DNA from: Candidatus Pseudobutyricicoccus lothianensis
GTDB taxonomy: Bacteria; Bacillota; Clostridia; Oscillospirales; Butyricicoccaceae
Length of the DNA: 46,157 nt
Assembly (NCBI GenBank): GCA_904419295.1
Contig: CAJFRA010000018.1
Span: forward strand, 1 to 46,157
Direction of reading: 5' to 3'
Part shown: positions 26,843-35,272 of the stretch, piece by piece
Numbering within the stretch: position 1 is the stretch's first letter
How the letters are laid out: every line of letters begins with the position of its first letter
Position numbers and translations under genes: made by a program
The notes under the pieces: generated by a model
The model's database searches: none
Told to the model about the DNA's origin: nothing
Seen by the model: only the letters and a program-made list of their open reading frames with translations

Positions 26843-27501
26843 GGCTCCACCGCCCAGCTGTATCCCACGCCATATACGGTCTTGATGTAGCCCGGGTCCT
26901 CCAGCTTGTCCCGCAGCCGTTTGACCGTGACCGACAAGGCGTTGGGCTCCACAAAAGCAGCATCGGCCCAAATGCGGTCCAGCAGCCGTTCCCGCGGCAG
27001 GGTGCGTCCCCGGTTTTCCACCAGCAGGCGCAGCAGTTTTTGCTCGGTGGGCGATAGGGCAATGGGCCGGCCTTCCCGGCTGAACTCCATGGCTTCAAAA
27101 TCAAACCGGTACGGGCCGATCTGCCAAAGAGAAGCCGCCGGCCGGCTGCGGCGCAGCTGGTTCGCCACCCGGGCCCGGAGCACCGCCAGGCTGAATGGCT
27201 TTGTGATGTAATCGTCTGCCCCCAGGGTCAGGCCGGTGACGATGTCCGTTTCCATATCGTTGGCCGTCACCAAGATCACGGGCATCTGGCTGCCCTGCCG
27301 CACCAACTGCAGCAGATCCAGGCCGGAACCATCGGGCAGGCCCACATCGAACAGCGCCAGATCAAAGGGGTGTGCCGCCAGCTGCTCCCGGGCTTCCCGG
27401 CAGGTGGCCACCAAAGTGGCCTGGGTCTGGCCGTCGGTCAGAGATAAAGCCAGCCCCCGCCCCAAAGACGGGTCGTCTTCCACGATCAAAATACGGTTCA
27501 T
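26839..27501 (-). CDS. OmpR-family response regulator
   Basis: 220 residues. Receiver starting MNRILIVEDDPSLGRGL with phospho-acceptor Asp52 (LFDVGLPDGSG) and the Lys in DDYITKPF; C-terminal winged helix (FSREGRPIALSPTEQKLLRLL, then TVYGVGYSW). AGGAGG lies six bases before the ATG at 27501. It has a promoter of its own (27618-27647) and is coupled to the kinase. It probably controls one or both flanking ABC exporters, judging by position. Confidence 0.95.
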   Translation of the reverse strand: MNRILIVEDDPSLGRGLALSLTDGQTQATLVATCREAREQLAAHPFDLALFDVGLPDGSGLDLLQLVRQGSQMPVILVTANDMETDIVTGLTLGADDYITKPFSLAVLRARVANQLRRSRPAASLWQIGPYRFDFEAMEFSREGRPIALSPTEQKLLRLLVENRGRTLPRERLLDRIWADAAFVEPNALSVTVKRLRDKLEDPGYIKTVYGVGYSWAVEP

Positions 27502-27617
27502 CAGCTGCCTCCTTTGGCCCCGGACAGGGCAAGGCAACCCGCCGGCAGGATGCCGGCGGACCGCCTTTTTCTTGCTTTACCCCGGCCCTTTCGTGCACGG
27601 CCCAAGGCTTTGCAACT

Positions 27618-27647
27618 ATTGTACCCCATTGGGGCGGGGCGATGCAA
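27618..27647 (-). promoter_or_regulatory. Promoter of the OmpR/HK pair
   Basis: On the minus strand TTGCAT (27642-27647), 18 bases, TACAAT (27618-27623). It stands just after the stop of the upstream permease gene. Confidence 0.6.
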
Positions 27648-27653
27648 GGGCGT

Positions 27654-29831
27654 CTATTTTCCCGCTGCCAGCCGACGGCCGTCCCGCTTGCGGCTGGCCG
27701 GGTCCACCCCCACCATGCGGCACACATGCCCCAGGGTGAACCGGTAAAAGCCATAGAGCAGCAGGCTCAATGCCGCCACCAGCAGCAGGCAATTCCCCAT
27801 GCCGGCCAATTCGCCGGCCGAGAACCCGAGGGGATCCCCATTGAAATACAGAATGAGCATATAAAAAGCGTAGATCAGCGTGGTCCCTGTCAGGCCGGGG
27901 ACAAAAAACACCCGGGAGACCTGCCCCCGCACCACCTGATACAGGTAGTGGGGCGTGGCGCCCAGCCGCCGCAGGTCTTCGAAGACCTGCCGGTTGTTCA
28001 GCGCTATGGTCAGGCAGCGGGTGTAGCCGATGACCAGCACTGCCGCAAAGCACACGATGGCAATGAACAAAAACAGCATGAGGAAGACTGCCATGGTGGT
28101 GACGAAATCCGCCCGGTCCAGCACCCGGAAAGAGGGCATGTACTTCCAGTGCACCCGGAATGCACTGGAATCCCGCTGGTCATAGCGGATGGGCTCCATG
28201 CCGTGTTCTTCGACAAACTGGGGGTCGTAGGCATAGGGCTCGCCGGCCGCTTCCGCCTGGGCCTTTTCCACCAGGTCATAATAGTCGCCCACTTCCACCT
28301 CCGGGCCAGAGCGGTCCACGATGGCGTTGAACAGCGCTTTGGCAAAATCGTATGTGCCGTCCACATCCTCTACGTTGAAGAACACCTGCTGCTCCTGCCA
28401 CTGGGGCGTCAGGCCTTGGGTGATGTTGGCATAATCCCCATCGTCCAGCACCCGGCAGCCAAAGAGCAGGTCGTAGCACAGCACCGGCTCCACCGGCGTC
28501 ACCTCCAGCTGTGCCCCTGTCACCATGTTTGTCACCAGGGAGATCTCGTTGCCCATCATCCCATTGCTGCTGCCTTCGTCGTCAAAGACGCCCACCACCG
28601 TGCCCGGCTCCAGCTGGATGTCCTGGCCGGTGAGGGTCCGATATGCGCTTTCCGAAAGGAAGGTGTCCCCATGCAGCTGCTCCCGGTATACCGCTTCCCA
28701 AGTGGCGCCCATGGGCCCCTCCTTTTCCACATGCTCTTCGCCGTCCACCGCCAAAACGGCCATGGGCTGCTGCTTCCAGCCGGTGATGGTGACGCCGTAT
28801 TCCTCTGCCAGCTGCTCCACCTCCCCTTGGCCGGGCAGCTCTTGGTCCGCCCGGTAGTGGTAAGCGTAGTCATAGGGCCGGCGCTCCACCTGCAAGGTGT
28901 TGCCGGCGCTCAGCATGGGGGTATAGAAACTGGCGAAATAGGCGCCGGCCAGCAGCACGGTGATCACCAGCATGTTGCGCACCGTCTGCCGCCCCTGGAA
29001 ACGCATCATCGAAGTGGAGATCAGGTGTTTATACCGGTTCTTCCCCTGGTGCCACCCGTTGACCACGGTGTGCAGCAAGATCATGTAGAGGCCCACCAGG
29101 GCGGGCAAATAGAATATGGCGGTAAAGCCTTCCGGCGGGTACCATTGGAGCTGCAAGATGAAAAAACCGGGCGCCTGATACCCCAGCAGGCCGCCTATGG
29201 CCAGCAGCAGGATGCCCACCGGGCCATACCAGCGCTTCACATCCCGAATGGGTTCCGAGCGCCGCGCCTCGTTGACGATGTCGATGATATTGGTGCGGCG
29301 CAGGGACCGGCGGCCCAGCCAAAAAAGCATGGCCAGTGTGAAGAGGGAAAAGGCCAGGGCAAACAGGCAGGCTTGCGGGTCGAAAGCAAAGGCCATTTCC
29401 TGGCTGTCTACCAGCAGCAGCCGGAAGCCCTGCCACAGCAGCCAGGCCAGCGGCGTGCCCAGCAGGGCCCCCAGGGCGCAGGAGCCGATGCCCAGCTGGG
29501 CCAGTTCCCGAAACATCTGCCGGGACAAAGTCTGACGGGTGGCCCCCAGGGCCAAGAAAATGCCGGTCTCCCTGGCTTTGCTGCGAAAGAACAGGGAGGC
29601 TGCGTAGGTGGTGAACACACCGCAGCCGATGACGGCCAGCACAAAGATCATCATCACCTGCTTGCGGGAATCGCCCCCTTCGGGCAGCACCTGCAGCACG
29701 GTGGGCGAACGCATCATGGTCACATAGGCGGTGATGAGCAGCACGGAAATGAAATTGCACAGCACCAACAGCAGATAATTCTTGCGGTTCTGCCGCCGCA
29801 GGGCAGCATTGACTTGGGATAGGGCGATCAT
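27654..29831 (-). CDS. ABC transporter permease, FtsX family (BceB-like size)
   Basis: 725 residues. An FtsX unit near the N-terminus (VIGCGVFTTYAASLFF and GAFLALGATRQTLSRQ-like GIFLALGATRQTL) and several helices are followed by a large extracytoplasmic domain of about 250 residues between helices (from about residue 300 to 570), then a second FtsX unit (VFEDLRRLGATPHYLYQ). One large external domain in the second half is the layout of BceB-type permeases for antimicrobial-peptide sensing and resistance. This comparison is by topology only. It overlaps its ATPase by four bases. Confidence 0.92.
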   Translation of the reverse strand: MIALSQVNAALRRQNRKNYLLLVLCNFISVLLITAYVTMMRSPTVLQVLPEGGDSRKQVMMIFVLAVIGCGVFTTYAASLFFRSKARETGIFLALGATRQTLSRQMFRELAQLGIGSCALGALLGTPLAWLLWQGFRLLLVDSQEMAFAFDPQACLFALAFSLFTLAMLFWLGRRSLRRTNIIDIVNEARRSEPIRDVKRWYGPVGILLLAIGGLLGYQAPGFFILQLQWYPPEGFTAIFYLPALVGLYMILLHTVVNGWHQGKNRYKHLISTSMMRFQGRQTVRNMLVITVLLAGAYFASFYTPMLSAGNTLQVERRPYDYAYHYRADQELPGQGEVEQLAEEYGVTITGWKQQPMAVLAVDGEEHVEKEGPMGATWEAVYREQLHGDTFLSESAYRTLTGQDIQLEPGTVVGVFDDEGSSNGMMGNEISLVTNMVTGAQLEVTPVEPVLCYDLLFGCRVLDDGDYANITQGLTPQWQEQQVFFNVEDVDGTYDFAKALFNAIVDRSGPEVEVGDYYDLVEKAQAEAAGEPYAYDPQFVEEHGMEPIRYDQRDSSAFRVHWKYMPSFRVLDRADFVTTMAVFLMLFLFIAIVCFAAVLVIGYTRCLTIALNNRQVFEDLRRLGATPHYLYQVVRGQVSRVFFVPGLTGTTLIYAFYMLILYFNGDPLGFSAGELAGMGNCLLLVAALSLLLYGFYRFTLGHVCRMVGVDPASRKRDGRRLAAGK

Positions 29832-30577
29832 TGCTCGTTCACCTCGCTCATTTCTTTGATGGCCGCCAGCAATTCATCCTGGAACCGGCTGCGGCTGCCC
29901 GGGTTGTCCAGCGTCTTCCACACCAGCCCATCCCGCAGCAAGATCACCCGGTCGCAAAAGGAGGCGGCAAAGGAATCGTGGGTCACCATAAAGATGGTGG
30001 CGGCCAGCTCCTGTTTGGCCTGCTGGAACGAGCGAATGACCGCCCGGGAGCTTTTGGAATCCAGATTTCCGGTGGGCTCATCGGCCAAGATCATCAGCGG
30101 CTCATTGATGAGGGCCCGGGCCACGGCGGTGCGCTGCTTTTCGCCGCCGGAGATCTCCGCCGGGTATTTTTCCTGGATGGGCGCGATGCCGAAAAGCTGG
30201 CACAGCTGGTCGGCCCGCCGCTCGGTCTCCTCCTCCAGGTGGCCGCCGATGATGGCGGGCAGCAAGATGTTGTCCCGCACATTCAGGCCGTCCAGCAGCA
30301 TGAAATCCTGAAAGACAAAGCCCAGCTTTTGGTTGCGCACCTGGGCCAGGGCCGTCTCGTCCAGCGCAGCCAGCTGCTGTCCCCCCAGGGTGATCTGGCC
30401 TTTGTCCACCGGGATATAGCAGGAGATGCAGTTGAGCAGTGTGGTCTTGCCCGAGCCGCTGGGGCCCATCACGGCGACGAATTCCCCTTGGGCCACCGAA
30501 AGGCTGACGCCTTTGAGCACTTCATAGGTCTTGCGGCCCACTTGATAGGATTTGTGCAGGTTTTGTACCGATAGCAT
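29828..30577 (-). CDS. ABC transporter ATP-binding protein
   Basis: 249 residues. Walker A GPSGSGKTTLLN, Q-loop FVFQDFMLLDG, signature ISGGEKQRTAVARAL, Walker B MILADEPTGNLDS, H-loop MVTHDSFAASFCD. The ATG at 30577 (MLSVQNLHKSY) has AAGGAAG eight bases upstream. The stop overlaps the ATG of the permease by four bases. Only 39 bases separate it from TraX upstream, so TraX, ATPase and permease may share one transcript. Confidence 0.95.
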   Translation of the reverse strand: MLSVQNLHKSYQVGRKTYEVLKGVSLSVAQGEFVAVMGPSGSGKTTLLNCISCYIPVDKGQITLGGQQLAALDETALAQVRNQKLGFVFQDFMLLDGLNVRDNILLPAIIGGHLEEETERRADQLCQLFGIAPIQEKYPAEISGGEKQRTAVARALINEPLMILADEPTGNLDSKSSRAVIRSFQQAKQELAATIFMVTHDSFAASFCDRVILLRDGLVWKTLDNPGSRSRFQDELLAAIKEMSEVNEQ

Positions 30578-30616
30578 TGTATTTTCTTCCTTTCTTTCCA
30601 CAGGGTATCGCCCGGT

Positions 30617-31324
30617 TTAAACGTGCAGGCACAGCCGCAGGATGGCGATGAGAGCCAAATGGGCCGGGTAAAAGCCATAGAAAAACCATTTGGGGATCTT
30701 GAGGTCCACATGGGTGCGCACAAAGATCAGCGGCAGGGCCAGCAGGGCAAAAATGGTCCAATCCACAGCGTGGCCGCCCACCATCAGGGCCAAGGGGTCT
30801 TCCGGGTAACCGCTCCACAGGGCGCCCATGTAAAAAGCGGTGAACAAAGCGGCGCCTACCCCAGGCTTGTTGCGGCACAGATAGAAAATCAGCATCAGCA
30901 GGATGCCGTTGCCGGAGTAATCGAAATTCCACCAGCTGACAACGAAAAAGGCCAGGGCAAACAGCCAATACTTCCGCTCTACAAAAGCCCACATGGCCAG
31001 CAGGCTGAGAAACAGGGTGAAGAAGATATTCCAGTTGGTAAACTGTCCCCAGAAATCATAGGGATGGAAGGCCAGCACATACAAGGGCTGGGAGATCAGG
31101 GCGAACAGGCCCAGCCGGGTCAGGTAGCCCTTGATGTCATGGGTGTACAGCAGGCCCACCGTCATGCAGTAGCAGAACAGGGGGAACGCCAGCCGCCCCA
31201 CCCACCGGAACAGGGGGATCTGGGGGAAAAAGACGCTGCCCACATGGTCCAGCAGCATGGAACAGATGGCGATGAGTTTGAGGAAATTGGTATCCAGATT
31301 GGTCTTCAGTTTTGCTTGCGTCAT
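30617..31324 (-). CDS. TraX family membrane protein
   Basis: 235 residues, about eight membrane helices. It starts MTQAKLKTNLDTNFLKLIA, then AICSMLLDHVGSVFFP, the TraX signature, and FYGFYPAHLALIAIL at the C-terminus. TraX of F-type plasmids N-acetylates pilin; clostridial chromosomal members are membrane acyltransferase-like proteins of unknown target. GAGGGAG is eight bases before the ATG at 31324. It is divergent from the LytTR regulator across a repeated operator, and upstream of the ABC exporter on the same strand. Confidence 0.88.
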   Translation of the reverse strand: MTQAKLKTNLDTNFLKLIAICSMLLDHVGSVFFPQIPLFRWVGRLAFPLFCYCMTVGLLYTHDIKGYLTRLGLFALISQPLYVLAFHPYDFWGQFTNWNIFFTLFLSLLAMWAFVERKYWLFALAFFVVSWWNFDYSGNGILLMLIFYLCRNKPGVGAALFTAFYMGALWSGYPEDPLALMVGGHAVDWTIFALLALPLIFVRTHVDLKIPKWFFYGFYPAHLALIAILRLCLHV

Positions 31325-31356
31325 GTTGCATACTCCCTCTCTTGTTTTCTGGCTCC

Positions 31357-31385
31357 AGCATAACGCGCATCCGGCCCCGCCGCAA
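31357..31385 (-). promoter_or_regulatory. Candidate TraX promoter
   Basis: On the minus strand TTGCGG (31380-31385), 17 bases, TATGCT (31357-31362). Both hexamers are poor, which suits an activator-dependent promoter. The nearest operator copy begins seven bases upstream of the -35. Confidence 0.4.
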
Positions 31386-31392
31386 ACCGCCC

Positions 31393-31479
31393 TGCCAAGC
31401 TTGGCAGCTTTGGTGTCAAGTTTGGCATCCCGGGCTTCTTCCCTGTCAAATTTGGCATGTCTGACGTCAAGTTTTGCAA
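31393..31479. promoter_or_regulatory. Four-copy direct-repeat operator, probable LytTR binding sites
   Basis: Four 15-base copies in the same orientation: TGCCAAGCTTGGCAG (31393), TGTCAAGTTTGGCAT (31414), TGTCAAATTTGGCAT (31444) and CGTCAAGTTTTGCAA (31465). The start-to-start distances are 21, 30 and 21 bases, so two pairs at two helical turns, set three turns apart. AgrA and other LytTR regulators bind direct repeats with a 21-base period. The array fills the gap between the two divergent promoters. Confidence 0.75.
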
Positions 31480-31488
31480 AGGGACTCT

Positions 31489-31516
31489 TTTGCAAAGCGG
31501 GCGGCTGTGGTAAAAT
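31489..31516 (+). promoter_or_regulatory. Candidate promoter of the LytTR/GHKL pair
   Basis: TTTGCA (31489-31494), 16 bases, TAAAAT (31511-31516). The -35 is weak and lies nine bases after the last operator copy, mirroring the layout on the TraX side. Confidence 0.45.
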
Positions 31517-31631
31517 AGCCCCGGATGGGGCGGTCCTTTTGCCGCCCATTTTGCGGCCCCTTTCCCCCTGCCGCCGGCGGCAAGCGAAAGGCGGGCCACC
31601 CCACTGAACGAATGAAAAGGAGGCGCTGCCC

Positions 31632-32339
31632 ATGATCCGCATCGGCATCTGCGACGATGAGAGCCGGGCCCGGGAAGCACTGAAAATACAGTTGGAACAA
31701 TTGCTGCGGGAAGAAGATGCCAAAGTGATCTACGAATTTTCTTCCGGCGAGGGCCTGTGCGCTTGGCTGCCCAAGCATGCCGGCGAACTGGACCTGTTGT
31801 TTTTGGATGTGGAGATGGGCGGGATGAACGGCATGGAGACGGCTCGCCGCATCCGCCAGAGCGACAACGGCTTGCTCATCGTCTTTGTCACCGGCTATGC
31901 CGATTTTGTGTTTGACGGTTATTCCGTGCAGGCGCTGGACTATGTGATGAAACCGGTGAAGCGGGAACGGCTGGCCCAGCTGATGGAACGGGTGGAAGAT
32001 CAGCTGCGCCGCCGCTCGCCCCAGACATTGACCATTCAAAACACCGAGGGGCTGTTTCGGGTGGCCTATGAGGATATCCTCTATTGTTACAGCGACCGGC
32101 GCCAAGTCACCGTTGTGACCCAGGGCCGGGAATATCCCTTTTATGCCAAGCTGGACGACGTGGCCCAGACCCTGGGGGGCGGCTTCGTTCGCATCCATCA
32201 GCGGTATCTGGTGCGTGCAAAAGCCGTGTCTTCCATCCAAGGCAGCGAGGTGTGCGTCGGGCCAGACCGGCTGCCCATCAGCCGCGGCCTGCGGCAGCAA
32301 GCTATGGCGGAGCTGACCCTCTCCATGCTGGAGGATTGA
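31632..32339 (+). CDS. LytTR-family response regulator
   Basis: 235 residues. Receiver starting MIRIGICDDESRAREAL, Asp59 as phospho-acceptor (LLFLDVEMGGMNG), Lys in YVMKPVKRE. The C-terminal LytTR DNA-binding domain includes VAYEDILYCYSDRRQVTVV and FVRIHQRYLVRAKAV. AAAGGAGG precedes the ATG. The kinase starts two codons after its stop. By the repeat array upstream it probably regulates itself and the divergent TraX-ABC genes. Confidence 0.95.
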   Translation: MIRIGICDDESRAREALKIQLEQLLREEDAKVIYEFSSGEGLCAWLPKHAGELDLLFLDVEMGGMNGMETARRIRQSDNGLLIVFVTGYADFVFDGYSVQALDYVMKPVKRERLAQLMERVEDQLRRRSPQTLTIQNTEGLFRVAYEDILYCYSDRRQVTVVTQGREYPFYAKLDDVAQTLGGGFVRIHQRYLVRAKAVSSIQGSEVCVGPDRLPISRGLRQQAMAELTLSMLED

Positions 32340-32343
32340 AGCC

Positions 32344-33639
32344 GTGGAGTACATTCTCTTTTCCATCGCCTCTTATGTGGTCTACGGCGGCTTTTTGGGC
32401 TTTTGCCACCTGGGCGTGCTGCGGCGTTTCCTCTGCCTGCGCCCCTTTTGGCCCTGCCGCATCGCCGCTTTCTGCATGTGCAGCGTCGCCTCTTCCATGA
32501 TCGTCTGGGTGGGGGACAACAACCTGCTGCTGACGCTGCCTTTTTATTTTGTCCTCCTGTTTTTCTGCACCCAGGGCGATTGGCAGGCCCGGCTGGTGGT
32601 GCCCGCCTGCCTTTTCTGCATCGCCATGTCCCTCAATGCGCTGATCGACTCTGCCTCCCGGCTCTATTCGCCCCATGACTTTGTGTCGACCCTCCTGCGG
32701 TGCCTGGCCTGGCTGCTGCTGTACCTGGTGGCCCGGCGCTTTTTCGGCCGCCCCGCCTCTTCCCTTTCGCTGAGCCCCCGGCTGTGGTGGATCGCCTTGG
32801 GCCTGACAGTGGCGCCGCTCAGCGCCCTGATCACCGTGGTGCTGGTCAACGGCTACAACGACACCCAGGTGGGCCTGGTGCAGGCGGCGCTGATCCTCCC
32901 CTTCGTGCTGCTCAGCGCGCTGGCCATCCTGTTTTCCCTGGTCCAGCTTTCCCGCCAGTGGGCCCTGGAGCAGGAGCACCAGCTGGCCAGCATGCGGGAG
33001 GTCTATTACCAGGGCATCCAGCGGGAACAGCAGCAGGTGCGGCGCCTGCGCCACGATATGGCCAACCACTGGACAGCCCTCTGCGGTTTTTTGGAGACCG
33101 GGCAGACAGCGCGGGCCCTGGATTATCTGCAAAGCCTGCAATCCGCCTCCCACAGCACCCAGCACTTCTGTGCCAACCAGGCGGCAGACATCGTGCTTTC
33201 GGCCAAGGCGGCCGCCGCCGGGCAGGCGGGGGTCTGTGTGGATTGGCAGGTGGAGCTGCCGGAAGACCTGCCTGTTGCCGATCTGGACCTGTGCGCCCTG
33301 CTGGGCAATGCGCTGGACAACGCCATTGAGGCCGCAGCAGCGGCAGCGGATAAAAAAGTCGTCGTCCGCGCCCGGGCAGACAAAGGCGTTTTGATGCTGC
33401 GGGTGGAAAACAGTGTGGCGGGCCCGCTGCGCCCTCAAAAAGACGGCCTGTTCGCCACCACCAAGGCGGACAGCGCTTCCCACGGCTTTGGCCTGAAAAA
33501 CATGGAGCAGATCGCCCAGCGGTACGGCGGCACGCTCCAAGCTTCTGCCGAGCAGGGCCGTTTTGAGCTGTTGGCCTGGCTGCCTTTGGGCCAAACGCCT
33601 GCCGCCCACGACAAAAAAAGCCCATCCCGTCTGGGATGA
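32344..33639 (+). CDS. GHKL-type sensor histidine kinase (AgrC/ComD-like)
   Basis: 431 residues from GTG 32344. Six or so membrane helices in the first 210 residues form the sensor, as in peptide-pheromone receptors. The H box is RLRHDMANHW, the N box NALDNAIEAA and the G box SHGFGLKNM. No agrD- or agrB-like gene lies in the window, so the signal is unknown. Paired with the LytTR regulator. Confidence 0.93.
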   Translation: MEYILFSIASYVVYGGFLGFCHLGVLRRFLCLRPFWPCRIAAFCMCSVASSMIVWVGDNNLLLTLPFYFVLLFFCTQGDWQARLVVPACLFCIAMSLNALIDSASRLYSPHDFVSTLLRCLAWLLLYLVARRFFGRPASSLSLSPRLWWIALGLTVAPLSALITVVLVNGYNDTQVGLVQAALILPFVLLSALAILFSLVQLSRQWALEQEHQLASMREVYYQGIQREQQQVRRLRHDMANHWTALCGFLETGQTARALDYLQSLQSASHSTQHFCANQAADIVLSAKAAAAGQAGVCVDWQVELPEDLPVADLDLCALLGNALDNAIEAAAAAADKKVVVRARADKGVLMLRVENSVAGPLRPQKDGLFATTKADSASHGFGLKNMEQIAQRYGGTLQASAEQGRFELLAWLPLGQTPAAHDKKSPSRLG

Positions 33640-33697
33640 GCCTTGCAGCCCGGCCGGCAAAAGGCCGGGTCTGTTCTTCTTGTGCTGGAACGAAAAT

Positions 33698-33726
33698 GGA
33701 TGGGCGTGGGACCCATCCGTTTTTTT
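33698..33726 (+). terminator. Rho-independent terminator after the LytTR/GHKL pair
   Basis: GGATGGG (33698-33704) pairs with CCCATCC (33712-33718), followed by G and seven T (33720-33726). A second inverted repeat (CATCCC/GGGATG) lies in the last codons of the kinase gene. Confidence 0.85.
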
Positions 33727-33735
33727 AGCGCCTTC

Positions 33736-34557
33736 TCAGTCGCCGTAGCGCCCGTGGTAATCCGATCCCCCGGTGGTCAGCAGGCCATATTGCCGCGCCA
33801 ACTGCCGGCACCGCTCCACATCTGCCGGGCCGTGTTTGGGGTGGCGCACTTCAATGCCCTGCAGCCCTTCCCGCACCAGGGTGGGCACAAAATCGTAATT
33901 GCCGTATTGGCCCGGGTGGGCCAGCACCGGCACCCCGCCGGCCTCTAAAATGCAGTGCAGCGCTTCCACCGGGTCAGCCAGCGGAAAATCCAAGTAGGCT
34001 ATGCCCCGTTTGCCGTCGGGCCCCACTTTGAACAGCCGCTTGTACAGCGGACCGTACATGGTGTCGCACACGCCCTGCTCCACCAGCTGGATCAGGATGT
34101 ATTGTTTGCACAGCTGGCCGCCAGGGCCGGCACAGGCTTGGACCTGTTCCCAATCCACCGGGTACCCGGCTTGCCGCAGGGCCAGGGCCGCGCGGCGCAC
34201 CGCTTCGTTGCGTCCCCGGCAGGTGGGGTAGCAGAATGCCTCCACCTGTTCCCAGCCCTTTTCCGGTATTCCATACCCCAGCAGATGGAGCTGCCGGCCG
34301 GACTCCGGCTCTTGGCAGCTGATCTCGATGCCGGCCAGCACCTGCAGGCCCTGTGCCCTGCCGGCCCGCTCCATCTCCGGCACGCCTGCCAGCGTGTCGT
34401 GGTCCGTCAGGGCGATCCCCTCCAGGCCTTGCCGCCGGGCCCAGGCTGCCAACTGTTCCGGGCTGTCGCTGCCATCGGACCAGTGGGAATGGACGTGCAG
34501 ATCCCACCGGTCCTGCCAGCCCTCATCCGTTGGCATAGACTTCAAACCATTCTTCAT
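33736..34557 (-). CDS. PHP-domain phosphoesterase, probable PhnPP cyclic phosphodiesterase
   Basis: About 270 residues. Metal ligands of the PHP fold: DLHVHSHWSDGS, ALTDHDTLAG, AGIEIS, VPVLAHPGQY, IEVRHPK and TGGSDYHG. A PHP protein of a C-P lyase operon in Eggerthella lenta (Elen0235) hydrolyses 5-phosphoribosyl 1,2-cyclic phosphate, opening the ring and then removing phosphate. This gene stands last in a phn operon that lacks phnP and phnN, so the same role is inferred. Start uncertain: ATG 34557 (AGGA eight bases upstream) or ATG 34536; both overlap phnL. Confidence 0.85.
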   Translation of the reverse strand: MKNGLKSMPTDEGWQDRWDLHVHSHWSDGSDSPEQLAAWARRQGLEGIALTDHDTLAGVPEMERAGRAQGLQVLAGIEISCQEPESGRQLHLLGYGIPEKGWEQVEAFCYPTCRGRNEAVRRAALALRQAGYPVDWEQVQACAGPGGQLCKQYILIQLVEQGVCDTMYGPLYKRLFKVGPDGKRGIAYLDFPLADPVEALHCILEAGGVPVLAHPGQYGNYDFVPTLVREGLQGIEVRHPKHGPADVERCRQLARQYGLLTTGGSDYHGRYGD

Positions 34558-35272
34558 CCACATAGTCCTTTTCCTGATCCACCGGCACCATCTGTTTGCT
34601 CTGCATTTCAAACCGGTGGTCGGCCAAAGTGCGGATGGCGATCTCATCGTGGAACACCCCTACCATGGCTGTCCCTTCGGCCTTCAAGGCCAAGATCAGG
34701 TCCATCACCCATTCTTTGCTCCGGGCGTCCAGCGACGCCGTGGGTTCATCCAGCAGCAGCATACGGGGTTTTGTGATCAGCGCATTGGCAATGTTGAGCC
34801 GCTGTTTCTCGCCGCCGCTGAATGTGGCGGGGTACATATCCCACAGTGAGGGGGAGATCCCCACTTTTTCCAGATATTCCGCCGCCCGCTCCCGGGCTTC
34901 CCCCTGGGCTACGCCGCGGGCCGTCTGGGTGCTGGTCAAAATGTCCAGGGCAGATACCCGGGGGATCACGCTGAAAAACTGGGATACATAGCCGATCTCT
35001 TTGTTGCGCAGCCGGATGATCTCCCAAGGCTCCACTTTGGCCAGGTTCACCGTTTGCCCCTGGCTGTCGGTGTAATACACATCGCCTCCCGTGGGGGTAT
35101 AGGTCCGGTAAATGCACTTGAGCAAAGACGATTTGCCCGAGCCGCTGGGCCCGGTGATGGCCACCAGTTCCCCGGCCTGGACGGCAAAGGAGATTCCATC
35201 AAACCCTTCGATTTTGGCGTCGTTGCGGATGTGCATGATAAAGTGTTTGGAAAGCTGGTCAATTTTCAACAT
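34523..35272 (-). CDS. phnL: Phosphonate C-P lyase system protein PhnL (ABC ATPase fold)
   Basis: 249 residues. Starts MLKIDQLSKHFIMHIRND, Walker A GPSGSGKSSLLKC, IGYVSQFFSVIPRVSA (typical for PhnL), signature FSGGEKQRLNIANAL, Walker B MLLLDEPTASLD, and GVFHDE. PhnL is an ABC-type ATPase that binds the C-P lyase core complex rather than a membrane permease. AAGGAG precedes the ATG. Overlaps the phosphatase gene upstream by 14 bases. Confidence 0.95.
   Translation of the reverse strand: MLKIDQLSKHFIMHIRNDAKIEGFDGISFAVQAGELVAITGPSGSGKSSLLKCIYRTYTPTGGDVYYTDSQGQTVNLAKVEPWEIIRLRNKEIGYVSQFFSVIPRVSALDILTSTQTARGVAQGEARERAAEYLEKVGISPSLWDMYPATFSGGEKQRLNIANALITKPRMLLLDEPTASLDARSKEWVMDLILALKAEGTAMVGVFHDEIAIRTLADHRFEMQSKQMVPVDQEKDYVDEEWFEVYANG

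Noticed and set aside
27372-29822. Plus-strand open frame of 816 codons opposite the second permease
   Set aside because: Same reason: long antisense frames are common in high-GC coding DNA, and the minus-strand gene has an FtsX layout and a ribosome site.
31387-31500. CRISPR-like array in the repeated TGTCAAGTTTGGCAT region
   Set aside because: Units are only 15 bases with 6-15-base spacers, and placed between divergent promoters; an operator array explains them better.
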